From: Fidelibacterota bacterium
GTDB lineage: Bacteria > Fidelibacterota > UBA8477 > JABMPR01
Direction of reading: 5' to 3'
Assembly: GCA_013203185.1 (NCBI GenBank)
Contig: JABMOS010000084.1
Span: 1-34,205, forward strand
Length of the DNA: 34,205 bases
Below the pieces are notes generated by a model. That model was not told the DNA's origin. It saw nothing but the letters and a program-made list of their open reading frames with translations, and searched no databases. Made by a program: the position numbers and the translations under genes. Shown one piece after another: positions 25,961 through 33,811 of the stretch. Each line of letters begins with the position of its first letter. Positions within the stretch are counted from its first letter, which is position 1.

Positions 25961-26281
25961 CTGAACTGCCGCTGGGCCACTCGTTTCTTCCCTAATTTTC
26001 TCTATAGTTAGAGTCCAGGATGGGGACCCGTTCCAGGGGGAACCGCTTCTATTCCCTGCGCATCTTTGCTTATCTCCTGGTAAGCAGATCTGCAGTTGTC
26101 CCCTAGGAGATTTATTGAGTTTTGAATATAAGATTTGTCAATAATTCCCAGATCCCCGGTTTCATATATCAAACCAGAAACATTGATATATTGTGTAAGT
26201 TTTTTTCAATTCTACATTAATATGATGCTGTGAAAATTTTGGACTTAACTTCTATTTTTTTCCTATAAAAGGATTGGACAA
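25961..26281. other. Intergenic region between metH and the SLC12-like gene
   Basis: No gene was found. A 5-bp hairpin (GTTCC/GGAAC, 26030-26043) without a T-run is too weak to call a metH terminator. A 9-bp inverted repeat lies at 26164-26191. AAGGA eight bases before the ATG at 26282 is the ribosome-binding site of the transporter gene. No convincing promoter pair was found. Confidence 0.5.
26164..26191. promoter_or_regulatory. 9-bp perfect inverted repeat upstream of the SLC12-like gene
   Basis: ATATATCAA (26164-26172) and TTGATATAT (26183-26191) are exact reverse complements with a 10-nt spacer, about 90 nt upstream of the transporter start. Size and spacing fit a dimeric regulator site. 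A T6-rich stretch starts nine bases later, so an AT-rich metH terminator is the alternative. Confidence 0.45.
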
Positions 26282-28465
26282 ATGAAAAAACTAGGGACCT
26301 TTGCTGGTGTCTTTACCCCCACCATTCTAACCATTCTCGGCGTTATCATGTATCTGCGCCTGGGGTGGGTCGTAGGTAATGCAGGTTTTGGTGGCGCGCT
26401 GATCATAATCATGCTGGCAAAAATGATTACAGTTACTACTGGCTTGTCTATAGCCGCTATTGCTACCAATACAAGGGTAGGTGCTGGTGGTTCCTATGCC
26501 CTTATTTCCAGGTCTCTTGGGCTTGAAGCAGGAAGTGCTGTTGGTGTTCCTCTTTATCTGTCTCAGACATTGGGTGGCGCCATGTATATATCAGGTTTTA
26601 CTGAAGCCTGGATTGCGTTGTTCCCAGCACACGATCCCACCATAATTGGCGTATCTGTGCTTGTTCTGGTGCTCGGGATTAGCTTGTTAGGTGCTCAGTT
26701 TGCCATGCGCACCCAATATATTATCATGTTTGTCATCGGTGTATCCCTGGTCTCATTTTTTGCAGCTACAGGACAATCAACCCACCAGGTCGTTGTGTGG
26801 GGAGATTTCCCACAGGCACCATTCTGGGCTGTGTTCGCAATATTTTTCCCTGCTGTAACTGGAATTGAGGCAGGAGCGGCCATGTCTGGAGATTTGAAAG
26901 ACTCCAAGAAATCCTTGCCCATGGGTATGTTATCCGCCATAGCCGTCTCTTTTGTCATTTATGTAGTTGTTGCCTATTACCTCGACTACCTCACAGATTC
27001 AAGCGCTCTGGTTTCCAACAACAACATTATGATGGACATTTCCAGATGGAAACTTGCCCTGGCAGCAGGAGTATTGGGTGCCACCTTGTCTTCAGCCCTG
27101 GGATCTGTTGTAGGAGCTCCCCGGACCCTCATGGCCATGGGCTCGGATAAAGTCATTCCCTTCTTCCGATTCTTCGCCAAAAAGACCCAAAAGGGCGAAC
27201 GTGTATACTCAATTATTTTTACAGCCATTGCCATTCTTGTGGCACTCTTACTTGGTGATCTCAATACTATCGCTCCCCTGCTTACCATGTTCTTCCTGAT
27301 TACCTATGCCACCATCAATCTTGCTGTTGCCCTCCAACTGGGTATTGGGATTCCTTCTTTCAGGCCCCTTTTCAGAGTCCATATCAGCATCCCAATTATT
27401 GGTTTCTTATGGGCCCTGGTGGTCATGTTCATGGTGAACCCTGTTTTTGCCGCCGTGGCCTGGCTGCTCATAATCACTGCCTACTTAATTCAAGTAAAAC
27501 GCGGGTTGCAGGCACCTTGGGGTGACGTCCGCGCAGGGATGTTTATGGCCATGGCTGAATGGTCGGCCCGTCAGTCTGAGAAAATGCAATCCCATCCCAA
27601 AACCTGGAAACCCAATATTATGGTGCCAGTGGAAGATCCCGCCTCATGGAAAATTCGCATGAGCTTTCTGAGAGATATCGTCTTTCCATCGGGAACCCTG
27701 CGATTATTCTCTGTGAAAATTGTCACTGAGAGCATGAATAGCATCATCCGCTCCTTCAGCAATAAGCTTTTCAGAAGGGGTCCAGAAGTCATTATAGATT
27801 CAGAGGAGCACAATGCCCAGGAAGAAGAATTGATTCAATTGGCGGAGCCCCTTAAATCAGAGGATTTGCTGGTCACAACCTCACTCATTGAATGTCAACA
27901 TTTTCTTGAGGGTATCAGCATCACCGCTCAGGTGATGAGGAGCATGTACTTTCCCCCTAATATCATGTTTTTAAGTATGAGTGATGACCGCTCCAAGGAT
28001 GCACGCCTTGAAGATATGATAGCCGTGGCAGTCAGAGAAAAAATGGGAATCGCTGTCTACTCCCAACATGCAAAAAATGCATTGGGAAGTAAGGAAACTC
28101 TGAATATTTGGCTACGACGTTCCAGTCCCAATAAAGACCTTGCCATTCTTATGGCCATTCAGCTGAACCGCAATTGGAACGGACAACTTCGATTTATAAC
28201 TGCAGTGGATAATGAGGAAAATGGCGAATTAGCCAAGGCAGCCCAGGAAAGACTTTTTGATCGAGCTCGCCTACCCGGCTCCACTGAGGCCGTGGTGCTC
28301 GTCGGCAATTTTAAAGAGGTTTTGTCAGCCGCACCCCACGCAGATTTAAACATATTCGGCATATCTAATGAATTGGATGGAAATACCATGCATACGCTGT
28401 CTGAAGCGGTAAATACTTCATGTCTTTTTGTCAAGGATAGTGGCGTAGAAAGCATGGTGGTGTAG
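26282..28465 (+). CDS. SLC12-like (cation-chloride cotransporter family) amino acid-polyamine-cation permease
   Basis: Integral membrane transporter of the APC superfamily that resembles the eukaryotic NKCC/KCC family more than amino-acid permeases. The N-terminus GVFTPTILTILGVIMYLRLGWVVG (helix 1, about residues 9-32), TGIEAGAAMSGDLKDSKKSLP and GAPRTLMAMGSDKVIPF are typical SLC12 signatures. About 12 spans fill residues 9-420; a soluble C-terminal domain of about 300 residues follows, as in SLC12 proteins (DLAILMAIQLNRNWNGQLRF). The 727-aa length suits prokaryotic members. The substrate is inferred as K+, Na+ and Cl-, or amino acids; sequence alone does not decide. AAGGA lies eight bases before the ATG. 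It stands alone, with metH upstream on the same strand. Confidence 0.85.
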   Translation: MKKLGTFAGVFTPTILTILGVIMYLRLGWVVGNAGFGGALIIIMLAKMITVTTGLSIAAIATNTRVGAGGSYALISRSLGLEAGSAVGVPLYLSQTLGGAMYISGFTEAWIALFPAHDPTIIGVSVLVLVLGISLLGAQFAMRTQYIIMFVIGVSLVSFFAATGQSTHQVVVWGDFPQAPFWAVFAIFFPAVTGIEAGAAMSGDLKDSKKSLPMGMLSAIAVSFVIYVVVAYYLDYLTDSSALVSNNNIMMDISRWKLALAAGVLGATLSSALGSVVGAPRTLMAMGSDKVIPFFRFFAKKTQKGERVYSIIFTAIAILVALLLGDLNTIAPLLTMFFLITYATINLAVALQLGIGIPSFRPLFRVHISIPIIGFLWALVVMFMVNPVFAAVAWLLIITAYLIQVKRGLQAPWGDVRAGMFMAMAEWSARQSEKMQSHPKTWKPNIMVPVEDPASWKIRMSFLRDIVFPSGTLRLFSVKIVTESMNSIIRSFSNKLFRRGPEVIIDSEEHNAQEEELIQLAEPLKSEDLLVTTSLIECQHFLEGISITAQVMRSMYFPPNIMFLSMSDDRSKDARLEDMIAVAVREKMGIAVYSQHAKNALGSKETLNIWLRRSSPNKDLAILMAIQLNRNWNGQLRFITAVDNEENGELAKAAQERLFDRARLPGSTEAVVLVGNFKEVLSAAPHADLNIFGISNELDGNTMHTLSEAVNTSCLFVKDSGVESMVV

Positions 28466-28486
28466 CACCTAATTCGGGGAGGTTTT

Positions 28487-28619
28487 ATGGACTCTCATAA
28501 CTCTCTCTGGCAGTTCAGCTTACTGGAATTGGAAAGATACCACCTGGGCCAATAAAATCATGGCCGTTGCTGCCCCCCTTGCTGCACTTCTCTATCTCCA
28601 AAAATATTTCATGGGTTAA
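28487..28619 (+). pseudogene. Possible small membrane-protein ORF broken by a frameshift
   Basis: GGGGAGG lies four bases before an ATG at 28487, a better ribosome-binding site than many real genes here have, but that frame stops after 22 codons (TAA at 28553). The +1 frame is open from 28473 to a TAA at 28617-28619 and encodes a tail that looks like a membrane anchor (KIMAVAAPLAALLYLQKYF). Joining the two by one deleted base would give a protein of about 45 aa with one transmembrane helix. It lies 21 nt after the SLC12-like gene. No family was recognised. It may be a decayed or mis-sequenced small gene, or chance. Confidence 0.3.
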
Positions 28620-28826
28620 GAGGATTATTATCTAAACCAGAAGTCCCTTCCCAGCTATTCAACATGGGGACTGGATCTTTGCACTTTTGACTCGTATTCA
28701 TGACTATATTTGTTATATAAAGACCATAAAGATTTACCCAAATGATTGAATCTTAAAAATTTACTATTGATAATCTCTATCAAGATCATGGCTGGTAACC
28801 AACAAATTTTTTGAAGGATTTCTGAC
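28620..28826 (+). other. Leader region of the metalloprotease gene
   Basis: Non-coding and AT-rich, running from the end of the small ORF to the metalloprotease ATG. It contains the promoter candidate at 28746-28774 and an AAGGA ribosome-binding site eight bases before the ATG at 28827. No repeat or hairpin with a T-run was found. Confidence 0.5.
28746..28774 (+). promoter_or_regulatory. Candidate promoter of the secreted metalloprotease gene
   Basis: TTGAAT (28746-28751), a 17-nt spacer and GATAAT (28769-28774) give 4/6 and 5/6 matches to the sigma-70 boxes. Transcription would start about 45 nt upstream of the ATG. The spacing is ideal. Confidence 0.5.
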
Positions 28827-31800
28827 ATGAAGAAAATTCACAAGCTCTTTATTACGATGCTCGTATTAGCAGCAATTTTAAATGCCTCTCCAATGAAGCC
28901 GCAGGAGCATAAGGCATTAGAAATCATAAACGATTTCTCCCCTGCTAGCCAGGTTGTAGCCAATATGCGCATTGAAAAGAGATCAGGAATACCTCGAGCC
29001 ATCTATTCTCCCCAGTATCAAGTGAGCCCCTCTGACCCAGAGGCAATGGCTAGACAATATTTATTGGCTCAAAGCGATCTGCTGCACCACACTTCTCAAA
29101 ATAGCGAGCTGACATATACGGGTATGATTGAGACTCCAGCCGGTTATCGGGTTCAATTTGTTCAAGAAGTTGCAGGATTTCCAGTTTATAGGTCAAGTAT
29201 CAAGATTAGCCTTAATCGATCAAATGAGGTAGTGTTTGTCACTAACGGCTACCAACCCATACCCAAAATCGACATGGATTTAAAAATTTCAGAAGCTGAA
29301 GCCCTGGAAATTGCCAAGACCTATCTTGGGATTGATGCCCCCAACACATACGAGAATATTGAAACAATCATATATAAACAGTCATTTATATCAGCTGTTG
29401 TTGCCCAGAAGGTTACCATTGTACCTTCCCAAAAATTATATGGTGATTGGGAAGTTCTGGTTGCTGCTGGCTCAGGTGAAATCATCAGGGTTGAAGACAA
29501 AGCCTGTTATTTTGATGCTGCACGAGAAACAGGAATTGGATGGGTGTTCGATCCAGATCCCATTACAGCAGCTCGCACTTTTTATGGTGAGCCTCAATTC
29601 TCCGATAATGGTGATCAAAACTCAGACAGTTTAGCCCGCTATATAGTGGAAGCGGACCTGGAGGGGCTTACTTCAATTGATCATCAATATTTTTTATCTG
29701 GACCCTTTGCCGCTATCAATGATGCTGAAGCGCCCTTTACAGGGCTTTATGGTCAAAGCTCTCTCGATTTTCGATATACTCGAGATCAACCAGAATTTGA
29801 AGCCGTAAACATATACTTTCATCTTAACCATTCCATGGCATACTTGAATGACTCTCTCGGTTTTGACGTCATGCCCTATCAATATGAGGGTGGTGTTCAA
29901 TTTGATCCACATGGCTTAGATGGAGGCCAAAATGCCCACTTTATGCCAAGTACAGGTGCCGTTGCTTTTGGCTCACCTGCCAATTTCGTGGATGCTGGGG
30001 AAGATCATTCAATTGTTTTGCATGAGTTAGGACATGGTATTCATGACTGGATTACCTTTGGAGGTATTTCTCAAGTAGATGGTTTAAGCGAGGGATTGGG
30101 CGACTACTGGGCGCAATCATACACCCGCAGTCTGGGGCTACTGTCTCCAGAGGATCCGCAATACGACTATTTCGGACAATGGGGTCTCCAACCTTATGGT
30201 AATCCTTCTTTAAGAGTCACGGATTTCCCCAATCACTATCCAGATGAATTGGGAGGTGAAGTGCACTATGATGGACAACTTTGGGCATCTTCCCTCATGT
30301 CTATATATGATCTCATAGGCAGACAGGCCACTGATACTGATTGTTGGGAAGGGATATCCATGACGGATATTAACTCAAACCAGGTAGATGCTGCTTATGC
30401 TTTCATTCAGGCAGATCAGGATGTGTATAACTCAGCTCATCTAGCTCATATCATTCCGGTGTTTCAGAATAGAGGATACTTGAACGGCCCAGTTTCAGCC
30501 CGGTTTACTTCTGATATAAATGCAGGTCCAGGTCCTCTGGAAGTCACATTCCAGGATCTATCTTTTGGGTATCCAGATTCAATAAATAGCTGGAGATGGG
30601 ACTTCAACAATGATGGTATTATTGATTCCGAACTACCCAATCCCACTCACACTTTTACAGATGCTGGTACCTATTCCATTACTCAAATCGTTTCAAATGG
30701 CACTGCCATAGACACCCTGATTGAAAATGGATATATCTCTGTAAATTCAGGTGTTCTGGTTTATGAGGGAATTGAGAATGGGCAGGATTATAGTGGCCAA
30801 TTTATCAGTGATGAACTTGAATCCCTGAATTTGGCAGTGAACTATTCTAACCGATTCCCGTCCTCTTTTTCAGGGTTCGATGCTGTCTTTATTTCCCTGG
30901 GAAATTTAGGTGGGTTTCAATCCCCAGCGACAATACTTGCAGAGGAACATTTGAATACTATTCTGTCGTATGTTTCCAGTGGGGGAAGCATCTATGTAGA
31001 GGGTGGATCCATGATGGCTCTCGTGGATTATTTTTCCTATCCGAACATAGATTCACTCTGGTCAGCATTTGGTGTCGAGTATGCTGAATTGTATGAAGAT
31101 GACCACCCCATGCTGGGCTTAAGTGGTGAAAACAACTCCATCGTCGCCGACTTGTCATTTTCAAATTCTACCCAGGCTAATAATTCCTTTCTGGATCATC
31201 TCGAAGTAAGTGCCCCTGGTGTCGTGGCTTTTACTGAGCCTACTTTGGGGAATGTGGCAATACAAAATGCAGGTAATATGGGTCAGCATACTTTTTATTT
31301 AACCTATTCCCTCTCCGATTTTGTGGATGGTAGTGATCTAAGTACCAGAAGCAATGTTATCCAAAATATCTTAAGTTTCTTTCAAATTCCCATTTTGGTG
31401 CCAGAGGTGTCAGCTTCAACCTACACCGGCCACGCACCCCTTGAAGTCCAATTCTCTGATGCCAGTATCAGCTTTCCAGAAGCAATAAGCTGGCACTGGG
31501 ATTTTGACAGTGACGGTGTCATGGATTCTGAAGAACAAAACCCCCTGTGGACCTACACTGAGCCTGGAGAGTATTTGGTTAAATTAGTTGTCGGCAATGA
31601 GTCAAGAGAAGACAGTACAACGCAATCAACACCCATTCATGTTTTTGATGGTGAGTCATCCATAAACTTTGGGGGCTCTGGTGATGTCGTGCTCGTCCCT
31701 GGGAGCGATGTTCTAAATGTCACAGATGCATTTACTCTCGAAACCTGGATTTATCCCGTAGCCTGGGGGAATCAAAACACAGGTGATGCTCGCATCATTG

Positions 31801-32636
31801 ATAAAACTTTTATTCGGCTATTTCTCAATAAAAACCTAAGTACTGAGTTTTCAGACTCAAGCCTGGGTCTCATCTTAAAACATCAGGATGGCACGCTGAG
31901 CAAAATTGGGACTACACCCAACTCCATCACTCTAAACGAATGGCAGCATATTGCAGTTAGCTATGCTGGGGATAGTTCCGAGATTCACTTGTACATAAAC
32001 GGCATTGATCGCACCCTCATCAACGTTGCACCCTCTGGTCCGCTTATGAATCATGCTATTTGGACCATGCACGTAGGAAATAACAACACCCGATCAGCCG
32101 TGTTCGAAGGAAGACTGGATGAGCTTAGATTTTGGAATACTGCAAGAGATCTAGATGAGATTGCTCCGAGAATGAGTGACTATCTCAACGGAGATGAAAC
32201 CGGGCTCATTGGCTACTGGCGTATGAATGAAGGTAATGGTGAGGTTCTCAATGATCTTACGCAAAACCACCACTCCGCAACCATCGAAAATTCAAACTGG
32301 GATTGGGGTACAAGTTTTGTCGTTCCAGTTGGAGTTGCTAATCACGAAGTTATTCCCGTTGATCGGCTCTTGGTCTCCAGCTATCCGAATCCCTTCAATC
32401 CCATAACAACTATTCGCTATGGATTGCCATCTGAGACCTCTGTTGATATCACCATCTTTAATATCCAGGGTCAAATGGTTCGCAGTTATTCCCTGGATGG
32501 CCAACCAACTGGTTGGTATGAGCTAGAATGGAACGGGATGGATGGATCAGGATCCCGGGCAAGCTCTGGCATCTACTTTTGTAGCATTCAGACTGAGCTT
32601 GAATATGAGACCATAAAGCTGGTAATGCTTAAATAG
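28827..32636 (+). CDS. Secreted multi-domain metalloprotease with FTP propeptide, PKD, LamG and T9SS sorting domain, 1269 aa
   Basis: Predicted extracellular zinc endopeptidase of the thermolysin/fungalysin (M4/M36-like) clan. In order: signal peptide (1-20); FTP/PepSY-like propeptide (about 30-220: GYRVQFVQEVAGFPVYRSS); catalytic domain (about 230-560) with H399-E-L-G-H403 and the third ligand candidate E422 in SEGLGDYWAQSY; first PKD domain (about 562-650: PLEVTFQDLSFG, WRWDFNNDGIIDSE); an unassigned region with a GATase/ThuA-like feel (about 655-860); second PKD (about 865-945); LamG/concanavalin-like domain (about 955-1160: FTLETWIYP, WQHIAVSYAG, DELRFWNTARDLDEI); T9SS type A domain (1186-1269: YPNPFNPITTIRYGLP, ending LVMLK). 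A promoter and AAGGA site precede it. The modules suggest attack on polysaccharide-bound or particulate protein. The exact peptidase family is uncertain. Confidence 0.9.
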   Translation: MKKIHKLFITMLVLAAILNASPMKPQEHKALEIINDFSPASQVVANMRIEKRSGIPRAIYSPQYQVSPSDPEAMARQYLLAQSDLLHHTSQNSELTYTGMIETPAGYRVQFVQEVAGFPVYRSSIKISLNRSNEVVFVTNGYQPIPKIDMDLKISEAEALEIAKTYLGIDAPNTYENIETIIYKQSFISAVVAQKVTIVPSQKLYGDWEVLVAAGSGEIIRVEDKACYFDAARETGIGWVFDPDPITAARTFYGEPQFSDNGDQNSDSLARYIVEADLEGLTSIDHQYFLSGPFAAINDAEAPFTGLYGQSSLDFRYTRDQPEFEAVNIYFHLNHSMAYLNDSLGFDVMPYQYEGGVQFDPHGLDGGQNAHFMPSTGAVAFGSPANFVDAGEDHSIVLHELGHGIHDWITFGGISQVDGLSEGLGDYWAQSYTRSLGLLSPEDPQYDYFGQWGLQPYGNPSLRVTDFPNHYPDELGGEVHYDGQLWASSLMSIYDLIGRQATDTDCWEGISMTDINSNQVDAAYAFIQADQDVYNSAHLAHIIPVFQNRGYLNGPVSARFTSDINAGPGPLEVTFQDLSFGYPDSINSWRWDFNNDGIIDSELPNPTHTFTDAGTYSITQIVSNGTAIDTLIENGYISVNSGVLVYEGIENGQDYSGQFISDELESLNLAVNYSNRFPSSFSGFDAVFISLGNLGGFQSPATILAEEHLNTILSYVSSGGSIYVEGGSMMALVDYFSYPNIDSLWSAFGVEYAELYEDDHPMLGLSGENNSIVADLSFSNSTQANNSFLDHLEVSAPGVVAFTEPTLGNVAIQNAGNMGQHTFYLTYSLSDFVDGSDLSTRSNVIQNILSFFQIPILVPEVSASTYTGHAPLEVQFSDASISFPEAISWHWDFDSDGVMDSEEQNPLWTYTEPGEYLVKLVVGNESREDSTTQSTPIHVFDGESSINFGGSGDVVLVPGSDVLNVTDAFTLETWIYPVAWGNQNTGDARIIDKTFIRLFLNKNLSTEFSDSSLGLILKHQDGTLSKIGTTPNSITLNEWQHIAVSYAGDSSEIHLYINGIDRTLINVAPSGPLMNHAIWTMHVGNNNTRSAVFEGRLDELRFWNTARDLDEIAPRMSDYLNGDETGLIGYWRMNEGNGEVLNDLTQNHHSATIENSNWDWGTSFVVPVGVANHEVIPVDRLLVSSYPNPFNPITTIRYGLPSETSVDITIFNIQGQMVRSYSLDGQPTGWYELEWNGMDGSGSRASSGIYFCSIQTELEYETIKLVMLK

Positions 32637-32678
32637 AGCTGCCTCGGGTAGTGGTGATTTGGATTCCAGTAATTAAAT

Positions 32679-32694
32679 CGGACTATATACTCCG
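32679..32694. promoter_or_regulatory. Palindromic operator candidate of the Rrf2 operon, overlapping a -10 box
   Basis: CGGACTATATACTCCG is a 16-bp palindrome with a single mismatched pair. It overlaps a TATACT hexamer (32686-32691) and lies 53 nt upstream of the Rrf2 start. Rrf2-family regulators often bind such a dyad over their own promoter. No good -35 box is visible, so the promoter may be activator-dependent or of another class. Confidence 0.5.
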
Positions 32695-32746
32695 TTTATG
32701 ATTGCAATTCACATCAAGGCCAATTATTATCAACGAAGAGTTAATG

Positions 32747-33169
32747 ATGACTGTCCTATTTTCCAGAAAATGTGAATATGCCCTGCAGGGAATACTATAC
32801 CTGGCCGAGAAACAATATCAGGGCAATATTTCAGCTGAGCAAATCGCCAACGATTTAAATATCTCCAGAGATTTTATCTCAAAAACACTGCAAAGTCTGG
32901 TTAAAGATGGCATCATCCAATCACATCGCGGGAAATCTGGTGGTTTTTCACTGGCCAGAGATCCCAACGCCATGTCCTTACTGGATATTGTCTTAATTGT
33001 TGATGGCAATTCAGTATTTGAAAGTTGTGTCCTGGGCTTACCAACTTGCGGAGCAGAATCCCCCTGCCCTGTTCATAATAAATGGGGTCCCATCCGGGAA
33101 GCATCAAGAGAGATGCTGGCCAATACCACTGTTGCTCAATTTCAACCTATTAACGGGAGTGTTATATAA
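32747..33169 (+). CDS. Rrf2-family transcriptional regulator with three Fe-S-type cysteines
   Basis: Winged-helix regulator of the IscR/NsrR/CymR family. Numbered from the ATG at 32747 (140 aa): wing-helix core FSRKCEYALQGILYLAE (5-21), AEQIANDLNISRDFISKTLQ (30-49), and the family signature SHRGKSGGFSLARDP (59-73). C94, C101 and C107 in a C-x6-C-x5-C arrangement match the cluster-ligand spacing of IscR/NsrR-type members, which points to an Fe-S sensor of redox state, iron or nitric oxide. The frame is open to a TTG at 32702; I prefer 32747 (or the adjacent ATG at 32744) because GAAGAG lies just upstream and the family core starts there. It is the first gene of an operon; the cupin gene starts immediately after its stop. 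Confidence 0.92.
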   Translation: MTVLFSRKCEYALQGILYLAEKQYQGNISAEQIANDLNISRDFISKTLQSLVKDGIIQSHRGKSGGFSLARDPNAMSLLDIVLIVDGNSVFESCVLGLPTCGAESPCPVHNKWGPIREASREMLANTTVAQFQPINGSVI

Positions 33170-33514
33170 ATGAATAAAAAAATAAGTCTGGATAATAATT
33201 TACCAGCTGGTCATGTCCAGGATTTAATAAACGATATCCAGGTAAATCCTGGAGCTATTGTCAGTAAAACATTAAGAAAATCTCAAAATATGAATTTAAC
33301 ACTCTTTGCCTTTGACACAGGTCAGGCACTGAGTGGCCATTCCAGCCCCATGGATGCTTATGTACAGATTCTAATGGGCGTGATGAACATTACCATTGAT
33401 GAGACGACACAGGCGGTTAAAACGGGACAGGTGATTCTCATGCCTGCTGGTATCAATCATGCGCTGGAAGCTCTTGAGCCTACTAAAATGCTGCTCACCA
33501 TGGTGAGGGTTTAA
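33170..33514 (+). CDS. Small cupin-domain protein
   Basis: A 114-aa single-domain cupin (small double-stranded beta-helix), probably cytoplasmic. Cupin motif 2 is clear: GQVILMPAGINHALEAL (86-102, with H97). Motif 1 is degenerate: the stretch GQALSGHSSPMDAYVQILMG (51-70) keeps H57 but lacks the second His of HxH and the usual Glu, so metal binding may be altered or use fewer ligands. It begins directly after the Rrf2 stop codon with no spacer, and its stop is 2 nt before the YecH-like ATG, so the three genes form one tightly coupled operon. Small cupins in such settings are thought to be sensors or enzymes for small redox-active molecules; no substrate is assigned. Confidence 0.85.
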   Translation: MNKKISLDNNLPAGHVQDLINDIQVNPGAIVSKTLRKSQNMNLTLFAFDTGQALSGHSSPMDAYVQILMGVMNITIDETTQAVKTGQVILMPAGINHALEALEPTKMLLTMVRV

Positions 33515-33516
33515 AA

Positions 33517-33771
33517 ATGAATGAGGTAAAAATGAATACAATACATGGTCACGAAGTTATGCATATGATGGTTAATTCTGGTGAAGCTTACAGCAGAGAG
33601 TCACTTCGCACAGCCATCCACCAACAATTTGGTGAAGAAACCCGCTTCTTTACTTGTTCAGCACAGGGTATGACAGCCGACGAGCTCATCCATTTTCTTG
33701 AGAATAAAGGCAAGTTTCATCCCGTGGATGGTGGTTTTACCACTGCCCCTGAGCGTATTTGTAATCACTGA
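33517..33771 (+). CDS. YecH-like (DUF2492) putative metal-binding protein
   Basis: A small soluble protein of 84 aa of the YecH/DUF2492 family, which is described as putatively metal-binding but has no known function. The family pattern is complete: IHGHEVMHMM (9-18), YSRESLRTAIHQQFGEETRF (25-44), TCSAQGMTADELIHFLENKG (46-65), GGFTTAPERICNH (72-84). Candidate ligands are H10, H12, H16, C47, C82 and H84. A second ATG at 33532 also has a good Shine-Dalgarno site (GAGGT) and gives a start closer to the family core, so the start is uncertain by five codons. Last gene of the Rrf2-cupin-YecH operon, which suggests control by an Fe-S sensor. Confidence 0.85.
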   Translation: MNEVKMNTIHGHEVMHMMVNSGEAYSRESLRTAIHQQFGEETRFFTCSAQGMTADELIHFLENKGKFHPVDGGFTTAPERICNH

Positions 33772-33778
33772 TCTATCT

Positions 33779-33797
33779 CAGTATGTAAACCATACTG
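33779..33797. repeat. 7-bp inverted repeat between convergent genes
   Basis: CAGTATG (33779-33785), loop TAAAC and CATACTG (33791-33797) form a perfect hairpin in the 40-nt gap between the YecH-like gene and the DUF2652-like gene, which converge. No T-run follows on either strand, so it may be a weak bidirectional terminator. Confidence 0.4.
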
Positions 33798-33811
33798 CGC
33801 TGTTGAAAGAA

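Noticed and set aside
26030-26043. GTTCC/GGAAC hairpin as the metH terminator
   Set aside because: The stem is 5 bp and no T-run follows on either strand.
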